Notes under the pieces: model-generated
The model's database searches: none
Told to the model about the DNA's origin: nothing
The model's input: only the letters and a program-made list of their open reading frames with translations
Part shown: in pieces, positions 1 through 8,863 of the stretch
Position numbering within the stretch: position 1 is the first letter of the stretch
Layout: each line of letters starts with the position of its first letter
Translations under genes and position numbers: made by a program
Source: Jeotgalicoccus psychrophilus DSM 19085
GTDB taxonomy: Bacteria > Bacillota > Bacilli > Staphylococcales > Salinicoccaceae
Direction: 5' to 3'
DNA: 64,000 nt
Assembly: GCF_000425845.1 (NCBI RefSeq)
Contig: NZ_AUEF01000001.1
Span: 496,001 to 560,000, forward strand

Positions 1-1213
1 GCTGTGCTTCCTGTTCATCATTCACTGTATTTTGTGAATCTGTTTCTGGATAGTCATCATAATTATCAATTGTAACATATTCCAGTAACTCATCAAACAT
101 TATTCCGCTTGATAAAACTGAGATTGCGCTTGAGAATTCGGGTTTTCTCGCACCCATTTGATTTGGTATATGAACTCTTACTTTTTCAGCAACTAAATCC
201 TGCATCAATTCTTTGATGCCGCGAATATTTGCAGTACCGCCTGTCAGAACGAAACCGCCCTGTACATTGTTAATGCCGTTCTTAGCGAGGTCTTCAAATA
301 CACTCATGAACATATCCTCGACAACGAGCTCGATGACATCAGCTAAGTCTTTTGAAGTCACTTCTGCCGGTTCACCCGAGTCATTTTGCTGAAGCATCAT
401 TTTTTCATCGTCGCTAGCAAGATCAAAAAATGCATGTCCGTACTGTTCTTTTGCCTGATCCGCTTCATCGTATGTAGTATTAAACTCATCGACTAAATCC
501 AGCGTTATATCACGGCCGGCAAGACCTATGCTGTTAGCATATTTTAAAGATCCTCGTTCATAATAAGCAAACTGAGTTAAGTCAAGACCCATATCAATAA
601 CGACAGCACCGAGTTCAATCTCAGCATCTGTCAGTATGTGCTGATAGTTTACCGCATCTGAATAGACATCCAAAATAGTTAAACCTGCTGCTTCAACACA
701 TTTAACGATATTTATAAGCAGTGTGCGATTTGCAGAGACTACTCCCGCTTTAACTGCCAGACTTTCTTCTGCGATCATTTCTTTCGGATCATTTACTTCA
801 TGCAGACCGTCGACTAAGAAAGATACCGGGTAAACGCTGACTACTTCGTTCTGGCCTGCCATATCTTCTATTCTTACATTTTCGAGCAGTTCTTCGATAT
901 GTTCGCCGTTAATTTCTGTCGCTTTCCCGCCGAAACGTATTGCGTCCTCTGTGAACTGAATGTGAGTATCCGCGATTGGAATTTTCACAAACACTTCTTC
1001 AATATCTACACCTGAAGCGATTTTCGCTTTTTTAATTGTATCTGTAATTGCATTTTTAGCCTGATCAAAATCGTTGATCATCCCTTTAGAAACCCCATCA
1101 GTGAAGGTCTGGCCGGTACCAATAACATTCACACCATTGTGAAATTTTTCCCCGACCACTACTTTGACACTAGACGAGCCGATATCAAGGGCAACATAAT
1201 AATGTTCCTTCAC
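1..1213 (-). CDS. ftsA: Cell division protein FtsA (3' end cut by window edge)
   Basis: Actin-like ATPase that anchors the FtsZ ring to the membrane. The translation opens with a phosphate-1 type motif (LDIGSSSVKVVVG) and continues through the SHS2 region (VFVKIPIADTHIQF) and a second nucleotide motif near GGFVLTGGTA. About 404 residues are visible, so the C-terminal membrane-targeting helix lies outside the window. The start is GTG at 1213-1211, chosen because AGGAGG lies just upstream and no ATG fits the family N-terminus. It is the last visible gene of the division/wall cluster and follows divIB after about 100 bases. Identity is clear from motifs and position. Confidence 0.95.
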   Translation of the reverse strand, partial: MKEHYYVALDIGSSSVKVVVGEKFHNGVNVIGTGQTFTDGVSKGMINDFDQAKNAITDTIKKAKIASGVDIEEVFVKIPIADTHIQFTEDAIRFGGKATEINGEHIEELLENVRIEDMAGQNEVVSVYPVSFLVDGLHEVNDPKEMIAEESLAVKAGVVSANRTLLINIVKCVEAAGLTILDVYSDAVNYQHILTDAEIELGAVVIDMGLDLTQFAYYERGSLKYANSIGLAGRDITLDLVDEFNTTYDEADQAKEQYGHAFFDLASDDEKMMLQQNDSGEPAEVTSKDLADVIELVVEDMFMSVFEDLAKNGINNVQGGFVLTGGTANIRGIKELMQDLVAEKVRVHIPNQMGARKPEFSSAISVLSSGIMFDELLEYVTIDNYDDYPETDSQNTVNDEQEAQ

Positions 1214-1317
1214 CTTATTGCCTCCTACACAGCCATTTTCATAATACTATTTCTAGTTTACATTATACTCTGATTAATGTGAACTATTTCAAAAGATTTG
1301 TTTTACTTTATGTGTTT

Positions 1318-2499
1318 TTATTCTTCAGCAGCACTGTCTATTTCACCAAGTGCTGATCTTACACCGTCGAGTGCTTCATTTATATCTTCGATATAACCCG
1401 CCTGTGACGGTTCATTATAAATATTATCTTTAATTTCACGTGCATCGGCGCTGTCGTACGGCAGATAACTTGTGCCGACTTCCATATCTATTATACCGCC
1501 GGTCTCCTCACCGATTTCCTGACGGATACCGATATAGTAATTCATTTTATCACTAAACGTTTCATAATCTGCAACTATTTCCTGACCGTCATTCATGAAC
1601 ACGTGGATACGGCGCATCGAATTATCTGTCGGCCGGAAATATATTTCTGAAATACTTTCCAGTATATCAACTTCAATTTCGTTCAGCGCTGCAACAAGCG
1701 CATCGAATTCTTCACCTTCGAAATTGTAAATAATCGGTGCATTGCGGGGAGCACTTGGATAGCCCCGTTGAATTCTGCTGTTTTCGAGCACCGGAAAATA
1801 AAGATCTTCACTATTAATATAAGCAATAGCTTTATATTCATTAACGTTAACTGTAACATTATTCGGCCAGTCACGCTCTACAGATACTTCTTTAATAACC
1901 GGCAGCAGTTCAACGTTATCCTCCGCTTTGCCGGCAGAAATACTGAACATCTTATCCCCGGTACTAAAGCCGATCCGCTCTTCAAGCTCTGCTTCTGTAA
2001 CCAGGCTGTTGCCTTCAAAACTTATTTCTTTAACATCACTGGCGCTTGAAAACACATACCATAAGAGTACACCGAGCAGCAGTATTAAAAAGATTATAAT
2101 TCCGATGTACATATGTACTCGTTTAAATTGAAACTCTTTTTTTGGTTTCTTCGGTTTATCTTTCCTTTTATTTGCCGCTGCTATTTTTTTACCGCCAGAC
2201 TTTTTATCTTTAACAGTTTTATTTTTCTGTTTACCTTTTTTATTTTTATTTTTATTTTTATCTTTGATATTTTCAGCAGCGGTTTTTTTATCTTCAAAAT
2301 CTTTATAGTGTTCAATTGTTAATGATAAATCCGCATCTTCTGATTTTTCTTTTTTTGGAAACTCTTTGGTTTTCGGCTCTTTTTCAGCTTCATCTTTACT
2401 ACCGGATGGTTTAGCAGTATAGCCGACATACTCAGTATCCTGACGTTTCTTTTTTAATTTTTCTTTAATGTCATCGATATTATTATCATCGTTACTCAT
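1318..2499 (-). CDS. divIB: Cell division protein DivIB/FtsQ
   Basis: Single-pass divisome protein that works with FtsL and DivIC to control septal peptidoglycan synthesis. The first ~128 residues are a Lys/Glu/Asp-rich cytoplasmic tail with a run of K-N repeats (about 80-95). One membrane helix follows at about 129-151, then a POTRA domain (about 153-225) and the extracytoplasmic beta domain. At 393 residues it is somewhat shorter than the S. aureus protein but has the same charged N-tail architecture. It lies 20 bases after murD with a clear AAGGAGG site. The C-terminal tail is acidic. Confidence 0.93.
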   Translation of the reverse strand: MSNDDNNIDDIKEKLKKKRQDTEYVGYTAKPSGSKDEAEKEPKTKEFPKKEKSEDADLSLTIEHYKDFEDKKTAAENIKDKNKNKNKKGKQKNKTVKDKKSGGKKIAAANKRKDKPKKPKKEFQFKRVHMYIGIIIFLILLLGVLLWYVFSSASDVKEISFEGNSLVTEAELEERIGFSTGDKMFSISAGKAEDNVELLPVIKEVSVERDWPNNVTVNVNEYKAIAYINSEDLYFPVLENSRIQRGYPSAPRNAPIIYNFEGEEFDALVAALNEIEVDILESISEIYFRPTDNSMRRIHVFMNDGQEIVADYETFSDKMNYYIGIRQEIGEETGGIIDMEVGTSYLPYDSADAREIKDNIYNEPSQAGYIEDINEALDGVRSALGEIDSAAEE

Positions 2500-2519
2500 C
2501 GGCTATACCTCCTTATCTT

Positions 2520-3857
2520 TTAGCTGAGTTTTGCGAAGCCTTCCTTGAAGTGATCCCCGCGGCGCTCGTAATCTTTATACTGATCCCAGCTCGCACATGC
2601 CGGGGAAAATAATACTGTATCTCCCCGGACTGCGTAACGATGTGTCAGTTCTATCCCTGTATACGGATTATCAGTCACGTCATAAGGAATATCCAGCTTC
2701 TCCGCAAGTGCTTTAAACTTAGGGGCTGTTTGTCCAAATGAGACAATCCGCTTCACGTGTCCTGCATACTGCATTAACTCGTCGAGTGACTGCCCGCGGT
2801 CCAGTCCGCCTGCAAGCCAGATAACCGGTGTATCAAAACTCTTCAGTGCAAATGATGTTGCCAGATTGTTTGTCGCTTTGGAGTCGTTATAATAAATCAC
2901 TTCACCGACTTCGCCGAGACGCTCAAGTCTGTGGGATATACCGCTGAAAGTAGTCAGTGTCTGTTTCATTGCATCCAGACTTACACCGTGCGCTGAAGCA
3001 ACGAGCAGTGTTGCAAGAATATTTTCGATGTTGTGCTCACCTTTTAATACAACATCTTTAACCGGCATGATTACTTCACCATGCACGATTAAATTGCCGT
3101 CAGCTGCATATGCATCAGCTGCATTATCAGCGTCAAAATACTGGATGCGGCATTTAATATCCAGTCCTTCCAGCATAGACGCCTGTTTTTTATTGAAAAT
3201 CAGCAGATCATCTGCTGTCATATTTTTAAATATTTCAAGCTTGGCGTGAACGTATTCTTCAACCGAGCCGTGATAATCCAAATGAGCTTGATAGATATTC
3301 GTAATGACCGCAATATTCGGTCTGAATTCTTTAATACCCATCAGCTGAAATGATGACAGTTCCATCAGCAATGTATCATCAGCTGCCGCTTCCATTGCAG
3401 CGTCTGTTGCAGGATAGCCGATATTACCGCATAAAATAGGACTGCTGCCGTTATTTTCAAGCATCTCACCTAAAAGATGTGTGCACGTTGTTTTACCATT
3501 TGTGCCGGTCAGCGCATAAATCGGTGCTTCGCTTAGATGATGGGCAATCTCAACTTCTGTAACAATTGGAATCTTTCTTTCTTCTGCTTCTTTTAAAAAG
3601 GGAATACTGTACGGGATACCCGGGTTTTTAACGATTAAATCTGCTTGATTTAAAAGATTAGCCGGATGGTGTCCGTCGACTATTTCAACACCCCACGCAT
3701 TATATTTCTGTTCCGATTCTTCATCAGAGAATACTTCATTCGTCGTCAGTGTAACGTTTGCTCCTAAACTGACAAGCGCATTTACAGCACTTTTTCCACT
3801 TCTGCCATAACCGAGTACGATGACATTTTTATTCTCGTATCCGCTGAATAGTTTCAT
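2520..3857 (-). CDS. murD: UDP-N-acetylmuramoyl-L-alanine--D-glutamate ligase MurD
   Basis: Cytoplasmic Mur ligase that adds D-glutamate to UDP-MurNAc-L-Ala in peptidoglycan precursor synthesis. The N-terminal Rossmann-like domain starts NVIVLGYGRSGKSA. The ATP-binding loop GTNGKTT is at residues 118-124, and the family motif YNDSKATN appears in the C-terminal half. Length 445 is normal for the family. It follows mraY with a 1-base gap, so the two are surely co-transcribed and probably translationally coupled. Confidence 0.97.
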   Translation of the reverse strand: MKLFSGYENKNVIVLGYGRSGKSAVNALVSLGANVTLTTNEVFSDEESEQKYNAWGVEIVDGHHPANLLNQADLIVKNPGIPYSIPFLKEAEERKIPIVTEVEIAHHLSEAPIYALTGTNGKTTCTHLLGEMLENNGSSPILCGNIGYPATDAAMEAAADDTLLMELSSFQLMGIKEFRPNIAVITNIYQAHLDYHGSVEEYVHAKLEIFKNMTADDLLIFNKKQASMLEGLDIKCRIQYFDADNAADAYAADGNLIVHGEVIMPVKDVVLKGEHNIENILATLLVASAHGVSLDAMKQTLTTFSGISHRLERLGEVGEVIYYNDSKATNNLATSFALKSFDTPVIWLAGGLDRGQSLDELMQYAGHVKRIVSFGQTAPKFKALAEKLDIPYDVTDNPYTGIELTHRYAVRGDTVLFSPACASWDQYKDYERRGDHFKEGFAKLS

Positions 3858-3858
3858 C

Positions 3859-4821
3859 TTACATCACTCCTAATATTACACCGAGCACACCTGACAGCAG
3901 GCCGACTGACCAGAAGACGATGACAATTTTCCATTCATTCCATCCTGACAGTTCAAAATGGTGATGAATCGGCGTCATTTTAAATATTCTTTTGCCGGTT
4001 GTTTTATACGATGCCACCTGCATCATTACACTTGCTGTTTCAATTACGAAAACCAGACCGATAAGTAAGAGCAGCAGACTGCTGTTCAGAAGAATCGATA
4101 CCGTTGCAATAATACCGCCGAGTGCGAGTGAACCTGTATCACCCATGAACAGTTTTGCCGGATATTTATTAAATATTAAAAATCCAATCAGTGAACCAAT
4201 TAAAATAAAAAGAAACAGTGCAATTTCCATCTCACCTGTTACAAGGCTGATTGCAAGGAATGAACCGAATGCAATAATCGATGTTCCTGTCGACAGTCCG
4301 TCAAGACCGTCTGTTAAGTTCACAGCGTTAGAAAATCCGACGAGCCAGAACACAATCCAGACGACAAAGAATATACCGAGCGGGATAAATAAATCAGTTC
4401 CCGGAATCTGAATGCCTGCGTCGATATCAGGAATCCAGTTAATCATTATAATAAAAATAATGACTGCAACTGCTATTTGTGCAAGAAACTTTTGTTTTGA
4501 TGACAGTCCTGCATTATCTTTTTTAACGACGATAATATAGTCATCGATAAAACCGATTAATGCAAAACCGATTGTAACGATTATTAACACGAGCAGTTTA
4601 TAAATATCATCAACGAAGAACAATCCGATAACGGACAGGACGATTGTCACTAAAATAAATGACAGTCCCCCCATCGTCGGTGTTCCTGTTTTAATCATAT
4701 GGCTTTCGGGTCCTTCTTCCCGGATAGTCTGACCAAATTTCATGCGTTTCAATAAAGGGATTATAATTGGTATCAGTATGGCAGTCAGCACAAGTGCAGC
4801 TGCGAAAAATATATAATTCAT
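3859..4821 (-). CDS. mraY: Phospho-N-acetylmuramoyl-pentapeptide transferase MraY
   Basis: Polytopic membrane enzyme that transfers phospho-MurNAc-pentapeptide to undecaprenyl phosphate, making lipid I. About ten membrane segments are visible. Family motifs are present: FIDDYIIVVKKDN (Asp pair), NAVNLTDGLDGL, GDTGSLALGG and MTPIHHHFE. Length 320 matches the family. It lies between pbp1 (8-base gap) and murD in the conserved cluster order. Confidence 0.97.
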   Translation of the reverse strand: MNYIFFAAALVLTAILIPIIIPLLKRMKFGQTIREEGPESHMIKTGTPTMGGLSFILVTIVLSVIGLFFVDDIYKLLVLIIVTIGFALIGFIDDYIIVVKKDNAGLSSKQKFLAQIAVAVIIFIIMINWIPDIDAGIQIPGTDLFIPLGIFFVVWIVFWLVGFSNAVNLTDGLDGLSTGTSIIAFGSFLAISLVTGEMEIALFLFILIGSLIGFLIFNKYPAKLFMGDTGSLALGGIIATVSILLNSSLLLLLIGLVFVIETASVMMQVASYKTTGKRIFKMTPIHHHFELSGWNEWKIVIVFWSVGLLSGVLGVILGVM

Positions 4822-4829
4822 AGTTCCTC

Positions 4830-6977
4830 CTAATCGTTCGGGTCATTAGACGATAAAGTGATTTCCACAGCAGTTTCTTCCGTTATTGCTGTGCCCGCAT
4901 TTTGTGACTGGCTGTTTACGTAACCTTCACCTTCGACTGTAATATTTATACCTATAAAGTCAGCCAGCATCAACGCTTCCCGTTTCGAAAGCCCTTTGAA
5001 GTCCGGCAGTGTCGGTTCACCATCTGTTTTTACAAACAATGAATCGTAAGGCAGCAGCGTGTCATCCTGCGGAAAATGCTCAGTAATCTCTGTACCGTTC
5101 CCGACTATTTTCACATCAATTGTATCATTTAATTCGCCAGTTAAGGCGTCTAACTCCTGCCCTCTGTAGTCTCCGATTTCGACAACATTATGATCACCTG
5201 ATACGTCCGCTTCAGATACTTCTAAATATTTCAGCGTTCGTTCCATCAGAGGATTAAAGCCGCGTGCGACACCGTTATCCCATGTTTCACTTTTGTTCTC
5301 ACTGGCAAGCTTAATACCGTAATAGACAATCACTTCAGGGTTTTCTTTTGGCGCATACCCTAAAAATGAAGTGAAGAATTGATAATCTCCATCCATATAT
5401 CCGCCTGTGTCCGGATCATAAATCTGAGCAGTACCGGATTTCCCCGTAACTTCATACTCATCAGATTTATACTGAGGGTTATGATCCAGCGAACCGTCAA
5501 TCAGTGTATTCATTTCAGACACGGTCTTCTCTGCCGCTTCCGGAGAAATAACCTGTCTAACTGTTTCTTCCTTACCGTCATATACGACCTTCCCGGAATC
5601 ATCCGTAATTTCGTCAACAACATAAGGTTTCTTCATTTCGCCTTCATTCAACAGTGCCGTCATACCCTGAATCAATTGAATCGGCGTTACTGTCGATGTC
5701 TGTCCGAAAGATGTTGTCTTCTGCTGCAGTTCATTATCCCAGGCCATCTGTCCTGTAACTTCTGTCGGGAATTCAGATCCTGTTGTCTCTCCAAAGCCGA
5801 AGTCTTTATAATACTGAAGCATTTTATCTGCGCCGACTTTATCCTGCAAAATCATCATCAGAACGTTTGAAGAATACTGCATACCTTCATTATAAGTAAT
5901 ATCGCCCCAGCCTTCAGTTTCCCAGTCGTAGATCGTTGAACCCATTACGTCCATCGAGCCTGAAGTATAAACAGTATCCGGGTCGTAGGCGCCTTCTTCG
6001 ATAGCCGCTGCCAGTCCGAATACTTTAAATGTTGAACCCGGTTCAAATGAATATTCATAAAGCATATTCAGCCAGCTGTTCCCGAAGCCCTCACGCGTTT
6101 CAGGGTTAAATGTCGGGCGCTGACCGCTTGCCAAAATCTCACCTGTATCTGCATCAGCGACAACCGTAATTAATTCTTCCGGCTCAAAATGCTCTTCCAT
6201 ATCCGATAATGTATCTTCAAGATAGAGCTGAATATTCGGATCGATAGTCAGTTTAATATCATGCCCGTTGACCGGCGGTTTAACATTATCAGAGTTCGGC
6301 ACAATATAACCCCAGACGTCCTGAGAATAATCCACACTGCCCGGCTCACCTTGCAGCAGGTCGTTATAAATACGCTCAAAACCGAGCTGCCCGTCGAGGC
6401 CGCCAATTTCATCATTTAATTCAGCAAAGCCGATTAAATGCGAAGCAAATTGCCCGTTCGGATAAAAACGTCTCGTTTCGGGTTCAAAAACTATACCTGT
6501 CGCTTCTGATTCTTCCAGAAACTTCTTATCATTATATGAAACATTGCGTCCAGCCTGTCCAAGTTCCATCTGGAACTGGCCCTTTTCAATGTTTTCTTCA
6601 ATTTGTTTTTGTATTTCTGCTTTATCCATATCGACAACTTCAGCAAGTAATGCTGCTGTCTCTTTTGGATTGCTCACGTGATTTGGATAATTCTCATCCG
6701 TAATTATGGCAATCCGGTAAGCTTCCATATCAGCTGCCAGGATATTGCCTTCACGGTCGACAATTTCTCCGCGTTCGGGTTCATTTATCGCGCTGACGGC
6801 ATACTTATCCTGCCCTCTTGCGATTAAATCTTCATCATCTATCGTCTGAAATATCATCAATTTCGTGAATTGTCCGATAATCAAAAGAAAAAGCACTCCT
6901 ATACCGAAATATATCAGGAGTGCGCCAATTGTTACCTTGCTATTTTTAAGACTGAGTTTCCGTCTAATCTTCGCCAT
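4830..6977 (-). CDS. pbp1: Penicillin-binding protein 1, septal transpeptidase with PASTA domains
   Basis: Class B penicillin-binding protein (FtsI type) that cross-links septal peptidoglycan. It has a short cytoplasmic N-terminus, a membrane helix at about 17-40 and a dimerisation domain. The transpeptidase domain carries the SxxK motif STFK (S315-K318), SxN at 369-371 and KSG at 513-515. Two C-terminal PASTA repeats follow (about 580-715). Length 715 is close to S. aureus PBP1. Its start overlaps the end of ftsL by 14 bases, the usual cluster arrangement. Confidence 0.96.
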   Translation of the reverse strand: MAKIRRKLSLKNSKVTIGALLIYFGIGVLFLLIIGQFTKLMIFQTIDDEDLIARGQDKYAVSAINEPERGEIVDREGNILAADMEAYRIAIITDENYPNHVSNPKETAALLAEVVDMDKAEIQKQIEENIEKGQFQMELGQAGRNVSYNDKKFLEESEATGIVFEPETRRFYPNGQFASHLIGFAELNDEIGGLDGQLGFERIYNDLLQGEPGSVDYSQDVWGYIVPNSDNVKPPVNGHDIKLTIDPNIQLYLEDTLSDMEEHFEPEELITVVADADTGEILASGQRPTFNPETREGFGNSWLNMLYEYSFEPGSTFKVFGLAAAIEEGAYDPDTVYTSGSMDVMGSTIYDWETEGWGDITYNEGMQYSSNVLMMILQDKVGADKMLQYYKDFGFGETTGSEFPTEVTGQMAWDNELQQKTTSFGQTSTVTPIQLIQGMTALLNEGEMKKPYVVDEITDDSGKVVYDGKEETVRQVISPEAAEKTVSEMNTLIDGSLDHNPQYKSDEYEVTGKSGTAQIYDPDTGGYMDGDYQFFTSFLGYAPKENPEVIVYYGIKLASENKSETWDNGVARGFNPLMERTLKYLEVSEADVSGDHNVVEIGDYRGQELDALTGELNDTIDVKIVGNGTEITEHFPQDDTLLPYDSLFVKTDGEPTLPDFKGLSKREALMLADFIGINITVEGEGYVNSQSQNAGTAITEETAVEITLSSNDPND

Positions 6978-7341
6978 ACTTTTCTACAACCTTTACATTG
7001 CTATTATTCAAATCTAAGCCCAGTTCCTGAGCTTTTTCGTATATGCGATCGTAGGAAGCAAGGTATGTGACTTCAGTATTCAGCTCACTGATCTCACCAT
7101 TTTTAACTGCAATTGTCTGTTCTATAGATGACTTCTCACTTTGATAGTTGTATGCTTCCATTTTCAAAGATAGCACATATATGGAAACCGCTGCAATCAG
7201 AACCGCCAGCGTTATGTAAATAGCCATTTCCATCCGCTTTATCCCGACAAGTTTTTCTTTTTTCAGGGTTTTCGGCTGACTGTCAGGTTCTCTGTATACT
7301 TTTTTCGCAGGATTTACTTCAGTATATCTTTCTACTACCAT
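6964..7341 (-). CDS. ftsL: Cell division protein FtsL
   Basis: Small bitopic divisome protein that forms a complex with DivIB and DivIC. It shows a basic cytoplasmic N-terminus, one membrane helix at about 38-58, then a heptad-like coiled coil with Leu spacing to about residue 110. Sequence is weakly conserved in this family, so the call rests on topology, on length (125 residues) and on position between rsmH and pbp1. Confidence 0.9.
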   Translation of the reverse strand: MVVERYTEVNPAKKVYREPDSQPKTLKKEKLVGIKRMEMAIYITLAVLIAAVSIYVLSLKMEAYNYQSEKSSIEQTIAVKNGEISELNTEVTYLASYDRIYEKAQELGLDLNNSNVKVVEKYGED

Positions 7342-7352
7342 GTCAACACTTC

Positions 7353-8282
7353 CTATACTTGTTTCTCAGCAATTCGAAGCTTCGCACTGCGCGCACGCGG
7401 GTTGGACTCGAGATCGTCGCCTTCGGCGATAATCGGTTTTCGATTTACCCTTTTTAATACCGGTTCATAGCCCTCAGGGATAATCGGCATATTTCTTGGC
7501 AGCTCCGGCCCTTTTTCGTATTCAACGAACATCTGCTTGCAAATTCTGTCTTCTAAAGAGTGGAATGTGATTACCGATACACGGCCATCTTTGTTCAGCA
7601 GTTCAATTGCCTGCTCCAATGAACGCTCGAATACACCCAGCTCATCGTTAACTGCAATACGGAGCGCCTGAAAAATACGTTTCGCAGGATGTCCGCCTGT
7701 TCTTCTAAACTTCTGAGGAATTTGCGATTTAATAATTTCCGCCAGTTCGGTCGTTGTTTCAATTGATTCGATTTGTCTTAAACGTTCGATTTCTCTTGCA
7801 ATTTTTTTCGAAAACTTCTCTTCACCGTATCTGAAAAAAATACCGACTAAAGCTTCGTACGGATAATCATTAACAATTTCGTAAGCATCCAGCGACTGCG
7901 TCTGATCCATTCTCATGTCGAGTCGTGCTGTCTTTGAGTGACTGAAGCCCCGTTCTGTAACGTCTAGCTGCGGACTTGAAACGCCGAGATCGTAAAGTAT
8001 ACCATCGACACTTGTCACACCTAATTCGTTAAGTGCTGTTGTTATATTTTCAAAATTTGTATGAATTAAAGTTATGTTACTGTTGTCTTTAAATTTTTCA
8101 CGGGCGTTATTTATCGCTGTCATGTCCTGATCAAATGCATAGACATGGCCTGTTTCAAGCTGTGACAATAAATATGATGTATGTCCGCCGCCGCCGAGTG
8201 TTGCATCGACATACATGCCGTCCGGTTTAATATTTAAACCATCGACTGTTTCTTTCAATAAAACTGAAGTGTGGTTGAACAA
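7353..8282 (-). CDS. rsmH: 16S rRNA (cytosine(1402)-N(4))-methyltransferase RsmH
   Basis: SAM-dependent methyltransferase that modifies C1402 of 16S rRNA. The SAM-binding motif [10 protein letters not shown] is near residue 26. [11 protein letters not shown], the [20 protein letters not shown] segment and [10 protein letters not shown] are family signatures. Length 309 is normal. It is the second gene of the cluster, 11 bases after mraZ. Confidence 0.97.
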   Translation of the reverse strand: MFNHTSVLLKETVDGLNIKPDGMYVDATLGGGGHTSYLLSQLETGHVYAFDQDMTAINNAREKFKDNSNITLIHTNFENITTALNELGVTSVDGILYDLGVSSPQLDVTERGFSHSKTARLDMRMDQTQSLDAYEIVNDYPYEALVGIFFRYGEEKFSKKIAREIERLRQIESIETTTELAEIIKSQIPQKFRRTGGHPAKRIFQALRIAVNDELGVFERSLEQAIELLNKDGRVSVITFHSLEDRICKQMFVEYEKGPELPRNMPIIPEGYEPVLKRVNRKPIIAEGDDLESNPRARSAKLRIAEKQV

Positions 8283-8293
8283 TTTGTCACATC

Positions 8294-8725
8294 CTAAAGG
8301 TCAAAATCGATTAAATCTTCTGCTATATCTTCAAAGTTATCTTCTGATTCTGTATAAAAATCTTCCCAGGCTGCTGAATCCCAAATTTCGATTCTGCTGG
8401 ATACACCGATAACGGTGCAATCTTTTAATAATCCTGCGTATTCACGCAGGTTTTGCGGGATATTGATGCGTCCCTGCTTATCGATTTCCACGTTCGTTGC
8501 ACCCGAGAAAAATAATCTCGTAAATTTACGTGCATCTTTCTTAGTCAGCGGAAGCGCTTTAAGTTTTTCTTCTATGCGGCTCCATTCGTCCACTGTATAA
8601 GCAAATAAACAGCGGTCGAGCCCTCGCGTAATAACGAATTGTTCATCGAGTAATTCTCTGAATTTACTCGGCACAATTATGCGGCCTTTCGTATCCAAAT
8701 TATGTTTATACTCACCCATGAACAT
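8294..8725 (-). CDS. mraZ: Transcriptional regulator MraZ
   Basis: DNA-binding protein with two AbrB/SpoVT-like halves that forms a ring and autoregulates the division/wall cluster. Both DxK/RGR signatures are visible ([14 protein letters not shown] near the N-terminus and [14 protein letters not shown] in the second half). Length 143 equals the S. aureus protein, and the N-terminus MFMGEYKH matches it closely. A GGGGTGAG ribosome site precedes the ATG. Three GTGG direct repeats lie just upstream (8751-8780), fitting autoregulation. Confidence 0.96.
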   Translation of the reverse strand: MFMGEYKHNLDTKGRIIVPSKFRELLDEQFVITRGLDRCLFAYTVDEWSRIEEKLKALPLTKKDARKFTRLFFSGATNVEIDKQGRINIPQNLREYAGLLKDCTVIGVSSRIEIWDSAAWEDFYTESEDNFEDIAEDLIDFDL

Positions 8726-8750
8726 ATTCTCACCCCGCTATATATTTAAT

Positions 8751-8780
8751 TTACCACATCTCCCCACTTTCCTCCACAAA
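8751..8780 (-). promoter_or_regulatory. Probable MraZ operator: three 10-bp direct repeats
   Basis: On the minus strand three decamers follow each other: TGTGGAGGAA, AGTGGGGAGA and TGTGGTAAAT. The GTGG core recurs at exactly 10-base spacing (complement CCAC at 8754, 8764 and 8774). MraZ proteins are known to bind short GTGG/TGGG-type direct repeats in front of mraZ. A TATAAT (8780-8785) abuts the repeats, but I found no convincing -35 at normal spacing. Confidence 0.7.
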
Positions 8781-8814
8781 TTATAAAAAAGATTGCCAAA
8801 TATTTTATTAAATT

Positions 8815-8845
8815 AAAAAAACGATTTCTTCAAATGAAGAAATCG
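8815..8845 (-). terminator. Terminator after bshC
   Basis: Perfect 10-bp stem (CGATTTCTTC / GAAGAAATCG) with a 4-base loop. On the minus strand it is followed by a run of T. It separates bshC from the mraZ promoter region. Confidence 0.88.
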
Positions 8846-8863
8846 CATGGTATCCGCTAATTA

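Noticed and set aside
1768-2322. Phe/Ile-rich plus-strand frames opposite divIB
   Set aside because: Caused by the Lys-rich divIB tail read on the other strand; the apparent membrane segments are artefacts.
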